Of a stretch of DNA of 64,000 nucleotides, positions 1 to 8,609 are shown piece by piece. The position numbers and the translations under genes were made by a program. The stretch covers positions 1,798,001 to 1,862,000 of the forward strand of contig NZ_CP159833.1 in NCBI RefSeq assembly GCF_047730175.1, in the 5' to 3' direction. Under the pieces are notes generated by a model. It did no database searches and was not told where the DNA came from. It saw nothing but the letters and a program-made list of their open reading frames with translations. Numbering within the stretch: the stretch's first letter is position 1; the number at the start of each line of letters is the position of its first letter. Origin of the DNA: Marifrigoribacter sp047730175 (GTDB lineage Bacteria > Bacteroidota > Bacteroidia > Flavobacteriales > Flavobacteriaceae).

Positions 1-1294
1 AAAGAAAATTTATGATACAGCTCTATTAGAAGGTAAAAGTTACGATTGGTTAGATTATTTATCTAATCAGATAGGAGGTAGACTTTCGGGTTCACTTCAT
101 GCTGAAAAAGCAGTAAAGTATACAGAAACAGAACTTAAAGAATTAGGATTAGATAAAGTTTGGTTGCAACCTGTCATGGTGCCAAAATGGACAAGAGGAG
201 CGAAAGAATATGCTTATATCGAAACCGCACCAGGCGTAACATCTACAACAGATATCTGTGCTTTAGGGGGTTCGGTTTCAACTCCGCTAGGAGGTTTAAA
301 AGCTCAAGTAATTGAAGTAACTAGTTTAGATGAAATTGAAAAATTAGGCGAAGAAAATATAAAAGGAAAAATTGTTTTTTATAATCGTCCTATGCAGGCA
401 AATTTAATTCAGACATTCAAAGCGTATGGAGGTTGTGTAGATCAACGGTATGCAGGTGCTATGGAAGCTGCAAAATATGGTGCAGTTGGGGTAGTAGTTC
501 GTTCCATGAATTTACGTAAAGATGATTTTCCTCATACAGGTTCTATGACTTATGGAGATTTAGCGCCTAATTTAAGAATACCCGCCTGTGCTATTAGTAC
601 AAATGGAGCTAACTATTTAAGTAGTACACTTAAATTACAACCGAAACTTAAATTTTATTTTAATCAGACATGTAGAACATTTCCTGATGTACAATCTTAT
701 AATGTAATTGGGGAAATTACTGGATCTGAAAACCCTAATAAATTTATTGTGGTTGGAGGTCATTTAGATTCGTGGGATTTAGGAGATGGATCACATGATG
801 ATGGTGCTGGTTGTGTTCAATCGATGGAAGTTCTAAGGTTGTTTAAAAAAATTAATTATAAACCTAAAAATTCTATTCGTGTTGTTTTATTTATGAATGA
901 AGAAAATGGATTACGAGGAGGTAAAAAATATGCTTTAGATGCAAAAAATAAAAAGGAAGATCACATTTTTGCATTAGAAAGTGATGCTGGAGGTTTTAGT
1001 CCTCAAGGTTTTTCATTTGATTGTGATGAATCTTCTTTTAAAAAGATAGTGTCTTGGAAACAATTATTTAAACCCTATTTAGTGCACTTTTTTGAAAAAG
1101 GTGGCAGTGGAGCTGATATCGGTCCTTTAAAAAAGGATGGAATTGTATTGGTAGGATTACGTCCAGATTCTCAGCGTTATTTTGATTATCATCATGCTGC
1201 AAACGATATTTTTGAAGCTGTAAACAAAAGAGAATTAGAATTAGGAGGCGCTGCTATGGCAAGTTTAGTGTATCTTTTTGACACTCATTTTTAA
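1..1294 (+). CDS. M28 family zinc metallopeptidase, 5' end cut by window
   Basis: Aminopeptidase/carboxypeptidase Q-like enzyme of the M28 family, expected to be exported and to trim peptides outside the cytoplasm. The frame is already open at base 2 and runs 430 codons to TAA, so the gene begins upstream; the first in-frame ATG at 164 is internal. Zinc ligands are visible in order: GGHLDSWD (His near base 761), DDGAG, the catalytic acid pair in MNEENG (near 895), ESDAGG, and the last His in DYHHAAND close to the C-terminus. The middle part, with AAKYGAVGVVVRS, is the protease-associated-type insert typical of this subgroup. The signal peptide would lie outside the window. A SusC/SusD uptake locus follows, but a 216-bp gap and a separate promoter argue against a shared transcript. 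Confidence 0.9.
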   Translation, partial: KKIYDTALLEGKSYDWLDYLSNQIGGRLSGSLHAEKAVKYTETELKELGLDKVWLQPVMVPKWTRGAKEYAYIETAPGVTSTTDICALGGSVSTPLGGLKAQVIEVTSLDEIEKLGEENIKGKIVFYNRPMQANLIQTFKAYGGCVDQRYAGAMEAAKYGAVGVVVRSMNLRKDDFPHTGSMTYGDLAPNLRIPACAISTNGANYLSSTLKLQPKLKFYFNQTCRTFPDVQSYNVIGEITGSENPNKFIVVGGHLDSWDLGDGSHDDGAGCVQSMEVLRLFKKINYKPKNSIRVVLFMNEENGLRGGKKYALDAKNKKEDHIFALESDAGGFSPQGFSFDCDESSFKKIVSWKQLFKPYLVHFFEKGGSGADIGPLKKDGIVLVGLRPDSQRYFDYHHAANDIFEAVNKRELELGGAAMASLVYLFDTHF

Positions 1295-1455
1295 CATTTC
1301 TTTATAAAAAACACTGTTTTTAAATGTCTTTAGCATTGAATTCATAAATAGAAAAAACTTTTCTTATCTACTGTGTGTCAATAGTATTTTGATTTATTTG
1401 ATTTAAAAATTTATAAATTCAGAGGTAAACTATTATCGGGAATTACTCTAAACCT

Positions 1456-1484
1456 TTGATTTTAAGAAACAAGTTGTATCTTTA
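1456..1484 (+). promoter_or_regulatory. Probable Bacteroidetes-type promoter of the AraC regulator gene
   Basis: TTG at 1456-1458 (inside TTTG) is followed after 18 bases by TATCTTTA at 1477-1484. This matches the Bacteroidetes -33/-7 pattern (TTG, about 19 bases, TAnnTTTG) with only the last base changed. The start codon at 1511 lies 26 bases downstream, a usual leader length in this phylum. Inferred by pattern only. Confidence 0.5.
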
Positions 1485-1510
1485 AGATAGAGAAAAAGAA
1501 ACCAACCATT

Positions 1511-2989
1511 ATGATAATAGCAAAACTAAATAGAGCGCTATTTCTTTGTTTGTTACTAGTATTATTATTTCCCGATAATAATTTACTTGCGACAACTTTG
1601 CAAAATGATTCTAGTAGTGTAATCACACTTAATGAAAATTCTTTCCTTAATTCTTTAATGTTTACTCAAAAGATCGACGAATCAAAATTTAGTAGGGATT
1701 CTACTTTAGCATTTAAAGAATTAGCGATTTTTGCAGCAAAAAATAATGATGTAAATAATGCTATTAAATATGTAGATGAATATATTAAATATTCAGGTAA
1801 TACAGTGTTTTTAGAATCTGGTTACTTTGATTCATACTTTAACAATGAATCTTTTATTCTATTGAGAGAACAATATAGTATGAATATTAGCTGGTTGCAT
1901 TTTTTCTATCTTTTTTCATGCCTTGTAGGTTTTTTTATTGGAATTATATTGTTAATGAAAAAAAGCCAGGATAATACTGCCAAGTATTTAGTGAGTGCAT
2001 TTGTAATTATCAATTCATTATTTATTTTTCATTTGTTTTTATTCTTAACGAATTTGCAATTTAGAGTGCCAAATGTTTTATACATGTCATCACTTAGTGT
2101 GTATTTATATGGACCATTGATTTATTTTTATTTCAAGCGAGTTTCTATAAATTATAGATTTAGAAAAATTGATTTGTTGCATGCATTTCCTTCATTTATA
2201 ATATTTATTTTAATGTTACCTATTCTTCTTTTGCCAGGAGAAGAAAAATTGAGAATAATGTTAAAGGTTGGGGTATTGGATAGCACTCCTTATTTAAATT
2301 ATATAGTAACCACTAAAATAATTTCCTTAGCATTTTATGGGTATTTGATTTTAAAGGTATATATAAATTCAAAAAGCAAGATTGCTGCTTTTTCAATTTC
2401 TGTTCAAAGATGGTTAAGGATGTTAGTTGGTTTTACAGAAGTATATATTGTTTCATACCTTATCTATGGTTTAACAATTATGAATTTTATACCTAAATCT
2501 GATATTTTATTTAACTTTCAGATTATAACCATGGCTAGTATGGTATTATACATTGGGTTTTCTTCATTTTTAAGTCCTAAATTATTTTCTATTGAATCAT
2601 TAGAGGGAAAAAATAAATATAAAAAATCGGGACTTACCGTAAGATATTCTGAAGAGTTAAAAGACCGGCTTTTATATTTACTTGAGCAAGAACATATTTA
2701 TAGAATGAATGATATTAACTTGAATTATCTTTCTGAAAGCTTAGGCACGTCAAGACACAATACTTCTCAAATTATAAATGAACATTTTAATTTGAACTTT
2801 TTCGAATTAATTAATAAATACAGAATAAATGAAGCTTCAGAAATTTTAAAGATGGATACAAATAATAATCTAAATATAATAGAGGTAGCCTATGAGGTTG
2901 GTTTTAATAATAAGGTAACTTTTAATAAATCATTTAAAAAACACCTTGCAACAACCCCTTCTAGATATATTTTAACACTTCGTTCGTAA
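1511..2989 (+). CDS. Membrane-anchored AraC-family transcriptional regulator
   Basis: Predicted one-component sensor-regulator. Residues 1-27 form a hydrophobic signal-like segment, residues about 30-120 a short soluble region that should lie in the periplasm, residues about 128-350 hold roughly seven hydrophobic membrane segments, and residues about 385-490 are a complete AraC-type double helix-turn-helix. The second HTH shows the family signature: IIEVAYEVGFNN, then FNKSFKKHLATTPSRY. The gene ends 227 bp before a SusC gene on the same strand, so regulation of that uptake locus is a reasonable inference. Most SusCD loci are controlled by hybrid two-component, SusR or ECF sigma/anti-sigma regulators, so this layout is less common. 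The inducer cannot be read from the sequence. Confidence 0.85.
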   Translation: MIIAKLNRALFLCLLLVLLFPDNNLLATTLQNDSSSVITLNENSFLNSLMFTQKIDESKFSRDSTLAFKELAIFAAKNNDVNNAIKYVDEYIKYSGNTVFLESGYFDSYFNNESFILLREQYSMNISWLHFFYLFSCLVGFFIGIILLMKKSQDNTAKYLVSAFVIINSLFIFHLFLFLTNLQFRVPNVLYMSSLSVYLYGPLIYFYFKRVSINYRFRKIDLLHAFPSFIIFILMLPILLLPGEEKLRIMLKVGVLDSTPYLNYIVTTKIISLAFYGYLILKVYINSKSKIAAFSISVQRWLRMLVGFTEVYIVSYLIYGLTIMNFIPKSDILFNFQIITMASMVLYIGFSSFLSPKLFSIESLEGKNKYKKSGLTVRYSEELKDRLLYLLEQEHIYRMNDINLNYLSESLGTSRHNTSQIINEHFNLNFFELINKYRINEASEILKMDTNNNLNIIEVAYEVGFNNKVTFNKSFKKHLATTPSRYILTLRS

Positions 2990-3216
2990 AATATTGGGAA
3001 ATTATCATCGGATAGGTTAAATATTATAGGCATTTTCTTAAAATTTTAACATTTTTTTGTAAATTTACATATCAACTATTGTGAAAGTCTTGAAGTTAAT
3101 TTATACAATACCCTATTTGTTGAGTTTTTTATAATATCAATAAATTTTAATTTCTTCAAGTTTTTCAGGTTGTTAGTATTGATTGATAAAATGAATAATT
3201 AATTAAAAACCTATTT

Positions 3217-6200
3217 ATGAAAAGTAACTACACGTGGTTAATACTCATGTTTTTTAGCATAACAGCGGTATTAGCACAAGAGAAAACTGTCTCGGGAAAT
3301 ATTTCAGATGCCTCTGGATTACCTCTCCCTGGAGTAAATGTAATTATTAAAGGAACTTCTAACGGAACTCAATCAGATTTTGATGGAAACTACACATTAC
3401 AAGCAAATAATGGGCAAACCATTGTTTTCAGTTATGTAGGTTTTAAAACAGATGAAGCGGTTGTTGGTGCTAATAATAACATTAATATTGTCATGCAAGA
3501 AGATGCAGCGGTATTAGAAGAAGTTGTTATTACTGGATATGGTAACAGGGGTAAAGATGTATTAGTATCTGCTGTTTCTTTAGTGACTTCAGAAGAAATA
3601 TCACAACTAGTATCTACAACGAGTGTAGATAATATGTTACAAGGGAAAGCAGCTGGTGTACAAGTTACAGCAGCAAATGGTAAGCCTGGTGCTACTGCCT
3701 TTGTGAGAGTTCGTGGTACTACCTCATTAACTGCTGGTGCTTCCTCACCTTTATATATTATAGATGGAGCTCCAATTGATGAAGAAGACCTTAATGCGAT
3801 TTCTAATAATGAAATAGAAAGCATTAGTATTCTAAAAGATGCAGCAACCACCTCGCAATATGGATCGAGAGGGGCTAATGGTGTAGTTGTGATTACTACC
3901 AAAAAAGGTACGAAAAACAAAGATGCTGTTATAAAATTAAGCTCTAGGTATGGTGTGACATCTAAAATTAAAGATAATTATACGATGATGAATACCACTC
4001 AAAAACTTCAATATGAAAGAGAATTATTTTTATTAGGAGCTGGTTCTGGAAATTCACCTGGAGTTATAAGTACTTTAGAAGAAAGACAATTTCTTATCAA
4101 CAACTCTATAGATTGGGAAGACCGAATCTTAAAAGAAGGTACTATCCAATCAAATTCTTTCTCTATTAGTGGAGGTGAAGAAAAATCAGATTATTATTTT
4201 TCAGTTGGACATGATAGAAATACGGGTATTATCCAAGATGTTTCTGGATTTGAAAGAATTAATGCACGTCTAAACACTAATTTCGAAGTAAAAAGTTGGT
4301 TAGATATGGGGGCAAGTGTTGCCTATTCAAGAGCTTTAAGTGATGAGCCTAGAGATAGAAACAACGTTCAAAACCCATTTAGAGCATATTATGATTATAA
4401 CCCATATGAGCCTGAATTTATTTTAGATGAAAATGGTAATACTGAATTAGATGATAATGGTGATCCCTTATGGAACTTTAACCATACAGGATTTTTAGTG
4501 ACTGAAGCAATAGCTACTACACCTGAAATAGAGATTCAAAATATTACGTTCATTAATACGTATGCTAAAGTGAAATTTAATGATAATTGGAATTTTAGAA
4601 CACAATTCTCATTAAACCATGAAAACTATAGAAGAGAGTATTATGTAGAGCCAGGTAATAGATTAGATTTCTTTGTTGGAGATCCTAACTTCCCAGGAAT
4701 TAAGAGTGATAATGGTTTTCAAGAAGTGGATTATACTATGAGCAATACACTTAATTATTCATATAGTAACGATGTACACTCTTTAAATGTTAGTGCTTTA
4801 TATGAATACAATTTTAATGAGTTTAATTCCTACACACTTAGAGGTAGAGGTTTTGCTTCTTCAGAATTAACAACTCAAATTAATGCAGCAGAAGTAGTTT
4901 CTGCTTCTACAGGTCGTAATAGAATTACATTAGTGTCTTATGGTGCTTTTGCAAATTATGATTATAAACAACGCTATATTATTGGAGGTTCAATTCGTAC
5001 TGATGGTTCTTCTAACTTTGGTGCAGATCATCAATTTGGTACTTTCTATAGTGGAAGTGTTGGTTGGAACGTTGCAAAAGAAGAATTCTTTAATGTAGAT
5101 TGGATTAATACAATGAAGTTTAGAGCTTCTTATGGAACTGTTGGTAACAGGGGAAGTTTAGGGCCATATGGACCACAAGGAACCGTTGGTTTTGGTAATC
5201 CTTATCCAGGAGGTTCAACAACTAGTAATGTTAATTCTCCAAATGAAAATTTGAAATGGGAATCAACAGCTATTGTTGATGTAGGACTTGAATTAGGCTT
5301 GTTTAATAATAGAGTTACAGCGGTAGTAGATTATTATAGAAAAGAAACTACAGATTTATTATTTCAAGTTCCTGCTGCTGACGAATCTGGAATACCAGGA
5401 TTTGCAATTAATAGTAATTTAGGTAAAATTGAAAATAAAGGATGGGAATTTGAATTGAATGCAGATATAATTAGAACTCCAGATCTTAAATGGACTGTAG
5501 GTGGTAATATTTCGTTTTTAGAAAATAAAATTTTAGAGCTTCCAGATAATGATGGCGATGGAATAGGTGATGATATTGAACCTGGAGATGCTTTTAATTT
5601 AATTTTTAGAGAAGGAGAAGCAATTAATGCATTCTTTTTATTGCGTTACGATGGAGTTGACCCAGAAACAGGAAGACCTCTTTATTTAGATGCAGATGGA
5701 AATTCAATGTTTTTAGATGAATTACCAGAAGGAGAAAACAGAGTATTATTAGATAAATCTCCAATCGCAAAATTTGAAGGTGGTTTCTTCTCTACTATTT
5801 CTTATAAAGGTTTTGGTTTAAGAACAGACTTCGTTTATAAATCTGGAAACTGGATCAACAACTTTGTGCAAAGTAATTTACTAAGTGATGGATTAAGTAT
5901 TGCTGATAACCAAGCGGTAGGAGCTTTTAATTATTGGAAACAACCTGGAGATACGGGTGTGTTACCAAGCCCTATTTACGGTATTGAAGCACAACAGTCA
6001 TCAGATAGGTTTTTACAGAAAGGTGATTTTGTACGTTTAAGAAATATTACACTATCATATAATGTTCCTAAATTGTTTTTAGAAAAAACACCTATAAATT
6101 CTATTAGAATTTATGCACAAGGACAAAATTTATTAACCTTTGGATCTAGTTTCTTTGGCGACCCTGAAGTAGGTATATCATCTGGTGAAACCATTAGCCA

Positions 6201-6288
6201 AGGTAATGCTATTGCGCCTGGAGAAGCGACGCTTTATAGCTATCCAACAACGAAATCGTACACGTTTGGTGTAGATATAAGTTTCTAA
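3217..6288 (+). CDS. SusC/RagA-family TonB-linked outer membrane transporter (locus 1)
   Basis: Outer-membrane 22-strand barrel that imports oligomeric nutrients with energy from TonB/ExbBD. Signal peptide residues 1-20 (cut after VLAQ); carboxypeptidase D regulatory-like domain about 22-110 (GLPLPGVNVIIKGTSNGT); TonB-dependent plug about 115-230, with LQGKAAGVQV and SPLYIIDGAP, the hallmark of the SusC group; then the barrel to the terminal Phe (FGVDISF). The length of 1023 residues is normal. The SusD partner starts 20 bp downstream and a small lipoprotein follows, so the three form one operon closed by the terminator at 8211. No glycoside hydrolase or polysaccharide lyase lies nearby, so the substrate is unknown; the upstream M28 peptidase hints at peptides, weakly. 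Confidence 0.96.
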   Translation: MKSNYTWLILMFFSITAVLAQEKTVSGNISDASGLPLPGVNVIIKGTSNGTQSDFDGNYTLQANNGQTIVFSYVGFKTDEAVVGANNNINIVMQEDAAVLEEVVITGYGNRGKDVLVSAVSLVTSEEISQLVSTTSVDNMLQGKAAGVQVTAANGKPGATAFVRVRGTTSLTAGASSPLYIIDGAPIDEEDLNAISNNEIESISILKDAATTSQYGSRGANGVVVITTKKGTKNKDAVIKLSSRYGVTSKIKDNYTMMNTTQKLQYERELFLLGAGSGNSPGVISTLEERQFLINNSIDWEDRILKEGTIQSNSFSISGGEEKSDYYFSVGHDRNTGIIQDVSGFERINARLNTNFEVKSWLDMGASVAYSRALSDEPRDRNNVQNPFRAYYDYNPYEPEFILDENGNTELDDNGDPLWNFNHTGFLVTEAIATTPEIEIQNITFINTYAKVKFNDNWNFRTQFSLNHENYRREYYVEPGNRLDFFVGDPNFPGIKSDNGFQEVDYTMSNTLNYSYSNDVHSLNVSALYEYNFNEFNSYTLRGRGFASSELTTQINAAEVVSASTGRNRITLVSYGAFANYDYKQRYIIGGSIRTDGSSNFGADHQFGTFYSGSVGWNVAKEEFFNVDWINTMKFRASYGTVGNRGSLGPYGPQGTVGFGNPYPGGSTTSNVNSPNENLKWESTAIVDVGLELGLFNNRVTAVVDYYRKETTDLLFQVPAADESGIPGFAINSNLGKIENKGWEFELNADIIRTPDLKWTVGGNISFLENKILELPDNDGDGIGDDIEPGDAFNLIFREGEAINAFFLLRYDGVDPETGRPLYLDADGNSMFLDELPEGENRVLLDKSPIAKFEGGFFSTISYKGFGLRTDFVYKSGNWINNFVQSNLLSDGLSIADNQAVGAFNYWKQPGDTGVLPSPIYGIEAQQSSDRFLQKGDFVRLRNITLSYNVPKLFLEKTPINSIRIYAQGQNLLTFGSSFFGDPEVGISSGETISQGNAIAPGEATLYSYPTTKSYTFGVDISF

Positions 6289-6308
6289 TCATATAAAAAT
6301 AGATAACA

Positions 6309-7736
6309 ATGAAATATATATATAAAAAATCAATTTTATTAGTTTTTATTGCAAGCATGATGATTTCTTGTGATAGTAACTTAGAGCAATTACCTTCTGA
6401 TTCATTTGCAACTGAAAATGCCTTTATAACAGCTTCAGATTTTGAAAATGGAATACGAGGAGTTTATGTTGCCCTATTAGGAGGTTCTTATTATGGAGGT
6501 AATTTCTTAGCAGTACCAGATGTATTATCAGATAATGTGATAACTACACAAAGAGGTCGTTCTACCTTACGTAATTTACATGAGTGGACTTATAATGCTG
6601 CCTCAGGATATAGAGGGCTTTATCAGGATGCCTATACTGTAATTTTTAATGCAAATCAAGTATTAGAATTTATTGATGGATTTGAAGGGGAGTCTAAAGA
6701 TAATATTAAAGGCGAAGCATTAGCTTTAAGAGCTTTTGCTCATTTCGATTTAGTAAGAACATTTGCAAAAATTCCTACTCAATCTTCAGATGCGAATGGA
6801 AGTTTAGGAATAGTGTATAAATCTAATTCTACTCCCTCAGATCTTCTGCCAAGAGAATCTGTAGCTGATGTATATCAACATATAATAGTAGATCTTGAAG
6901 AAGCTTATTCATTAATAAATGCTACAAACCCAGAAGCAAGATTAAACAAAGAAGGAGTAGCAATACTTCTTTCTAGAGCTTACTTATACATGGGTAGATG
7001 GCAAGATGCAATTAATGCTGCTAATAATGTTTCAACTAATATTGCTTCTAGAGATGATGTTGTTGGAGTATGGGAAGATTCAAGTCAAGAAGGGTTAGTA
7101 TTTTGGGTGCCAAATGAAACAGGTGTAATAGACAGTAACATTGGGGTTCAATGGAGTCAAGGAAGTGTTGCCAATCTAATTCCAGAATATGCAGCAACAT
7201 TTGAGTTTAATGCATTATATGGTGGTAATGATGGTAATGATATCCGTAGAGCAGCCTATATAGTCGATGCTACAGATGATTCTGGCTTAGCGTATAACGG
7301 TGTTAAAAAATTATTAGGTAGAGGTACACAAACTAATGGTATTGTTGACATAAAGATATTAAGAGCAGCAGAAGCTGTTTTAAATAAAGCAGAAGCACAA
7401 TTCATGCTCGGTAGTGAAGGTCCTGCAAGGCAAACGCTTAATAGTTTAAGAAGTGAACGTTATATTAATGCTCCTGATAATGAATCTGGAACGGCATTAA
7501 GAGACGCAATTCGTAATGAACGAAGATTAGAGTTTGGATTTGAATATCAAAGAATTTTTGATATTAAAAGATGGGGTTTAAGTGTTAATAGAGGAAATGA
7601 AGGAGATTTAGCTGATGGAAGTGGAACACCTTCTATTATATTAAATTTAGCAGCAGATAATTTCAGAATGCAGCTTCCAATTGATCAATCGTCTTTAATA
7701 GTGAACCCTAGCCTACAACAAAACCCAGGGTATTAA
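6309..7736 (+). CDS. SusD/RagB-family nutrient-binding outer membrane lipoprotein (locus 1)
   Basis: Surface lipoprotein that caps the SusC barrel and binds the substrate. The N-terminus is a lipoprotein signal ending in MMISCDSN, with the lipidated Cys near residue 22. The body shows the SusD helical TPR-like fold: GEALALRAFAHFDLVRTFA near residue 138 and the C-terminal RNERRLEFGFEYQRIFDIKRWG motif, which is nearly invariant in RagB proteins. At 475 residues it is of ordinary size. It starts 20 bp after the SusC stop and ends 9 bp before the next lipoprotein gene, consistent with cotranscription and complex formation. Confidence 0.95.
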   Translation: MKYIYKKSILLVFIASMMISCDSNLEQLPSDSFATENAFITASDFENGIRGVYVALLGGSYYGGNFLAVPDVLSDNVITTQRGRSTLRNLHEWTYNAASGYRGLYQDAYTVIFNANQVLEFIDGFEGESKDNIKGEALALRAFAHFDLVRTFAKIPTQSSDANGSLGIVYKSNSTPSDLLPRESVADVYQHIIVDLEEAYSLINATNPEARLNKEGVAILLSRAYLYMGRWQDAINAANNVSTNIASRDDVVGVWEDSSQEGLVFWVPNETGVIDSNIGVQWSQGSVANLIPEYAATFEFNALYGGNDGNDIRRAAYIVDATDDSGLAYNGVKKLLGRGTQTNGIVDIKILRAAEAVLNKAEAQFMLGSEGPARQTLNSLRSERYINAPDNESGTALRDAIRNERRLEFGFEYQRIFDIKRWGLSVNRGNEGDLADGSGTPSIILNLAADNFRMQLPIDQSSLIVNPSLQQNPGY

Positions 7737-7745
7737 TATAATAAA

Positions 7746-8189
7746 ATGATAAATATGAAAAACATAGCGAAAATATTAGTACTAATGGTAGTTGTTTTTA
7801 CTACTTATTCATGTTCTGAGGAGTATGACGATTATAATGCTGACACAGAATCTATTGTAGGTTTTGCAGATTTATTAGGAATTGCTCAAGTTCCATTAGG
7901 AGAAGAAACTGTAGATATCGAAATAGAATTCCTATCTTCAGATATAGCTTCAACAGAAAGGTCTTTTCAAGTGATTGTTGTTGCAGAAGGGACAAATATA
8001 GCTGCTGAAAATTATACGTTTAATTCTTCAGTGACTTTACCAGCGAACCAACAAAGTGGTACTTTTATATTTACCGCTGTTGATGTTTCTTTAACAGATG
8101 ATTTTGGAGATGTATTTTTAGGTTTTGAGTCTAATGATCTAGCAATTTCAAATAGTCAAATTAATATTAAAGTGAGAAGCTTAAATTAA
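7746..8189 (+). CDS. Small lipoprotein of the SusCD locus 1, Calx-beta-like
   Basis: A 147-residue lipoprotein: the signal segment ends in TYSCSEE, with the acceptor Cys near residue 23. The remainder is a single beta-rich domain with alternating hydrophobic strands (VDIEIEFLSS, RSFQVIVVAEG, SGTFIFTAVDVSL), similar in pattern to Calx-beta or DUF4843-type domains of other SusCD accessory lipoproteins. It probably serves as a surface glycan- or peptide-binding accessory subunit. It is the last gene of the operon. A second in-frame ATG at 7755 (MKNIAK) is an equally good start, because that Lys-rich beginning is more typical of lipoprotein signals. Confidence 0.75.
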   Translation: MINMKNIAKILVLMVVVFTTYSCSEEYDDYNADTESIVGFADLLGIAQVPLGEETVDIEIEFLSSDIASTERSFQVIVVAEGTNIAAENYTFNSSVTLPANQQSGTFIFTAVDVSLTDDFGDVFLGFESNDLAISNSQINIKVRSLN

Positions 8190-8210
8190 TAAAATTGATT
8201 AACGTTTTAA

Positions 8211-8245
8211 AAAGGCTGTTCTACTTGTAGAGCAGCCTTTTTTTT
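8211..8245 (+). terminator. Intrinsic terminator of SusCD locus 1
   Basis: Stem AAGGCTGTTCTAC (8212-8224) pairs with GTAGAGCAGCCTT (8227-8239) with one G-T wobble and a two-base loop, followed by a run of eight or more T. It lies 22 bases after the last gene of the operon. Confidence 0.9.
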
Positions 8246-8573
8246 ATTGATAGTATTCAACGGTACATGTTACCTTAAAGTTACTTTAAGAGTTACTAAA
8301 CAATCTTTTTATCGCCGTAAATAAATAGTAACCATTCTTCGGCTTAGGTAATGTTTATGGGTATTAACTGAAAACTTTCAAATTATAGTTTCATTTACAG
8401 TATTAAATAATCATAGTTGTTTTTTATTTAGTTAACCCCTTTCATTTTTTTGATTTTTCATAAAAATTAGGTTGGTTAGATTGGGGTTAACTAATTTAAA
8501 TAAAAACATCTTTCTACGATTATTGAGCGCCCAATTTTAAAATAAACCTCTTTTTACTATTTTTTAAATAGAT
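8246..8573. other. AT-rich intergenic region with two inverted repeats, no gene seen
   Basis: This is the longest gene-free stretch of the window. I see no coding frame on either strand. It holds a perfect 7-bp inverted repeat CTTAAAG/CTTTAAG (8274-8290) and a wider pair TTAGTTAACCCC (8428-8439) and GGGGTTAACTAA (8483-8494). Its right end should carry the promoter of the MATE gene; TACCTTAG near 8581, downstream of the first possible ATG, resembles a -7 element. Confidence 0.6.
8428..8494. repeat. 12-bp perfect inverted repeat, 43-bp spacer
   Basis: TTAGTTAACCCC at 8428-8439 is the exact reverse complement of GGGGTTAACTAA at 8483-8494. Each arm also contains the small palindrome GTTAAC. It could be an operator pair, an RNA hairpin or a trace of a mobile element; no transposase is nearby. 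Confidence 0.7.
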
Positions 8574-8609
8574 GTGTTTTTTACCTTAGCAAGCTATAAA
8601 TATATATTC

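Noticed and set aside
3432..3920. Open 162-codon frame on the minus strand inside susC of locus 1
   Set aside because: It is the antisense of a clear TonB-plug coding region and its composition is that of a mirror frame; no family is recognised.
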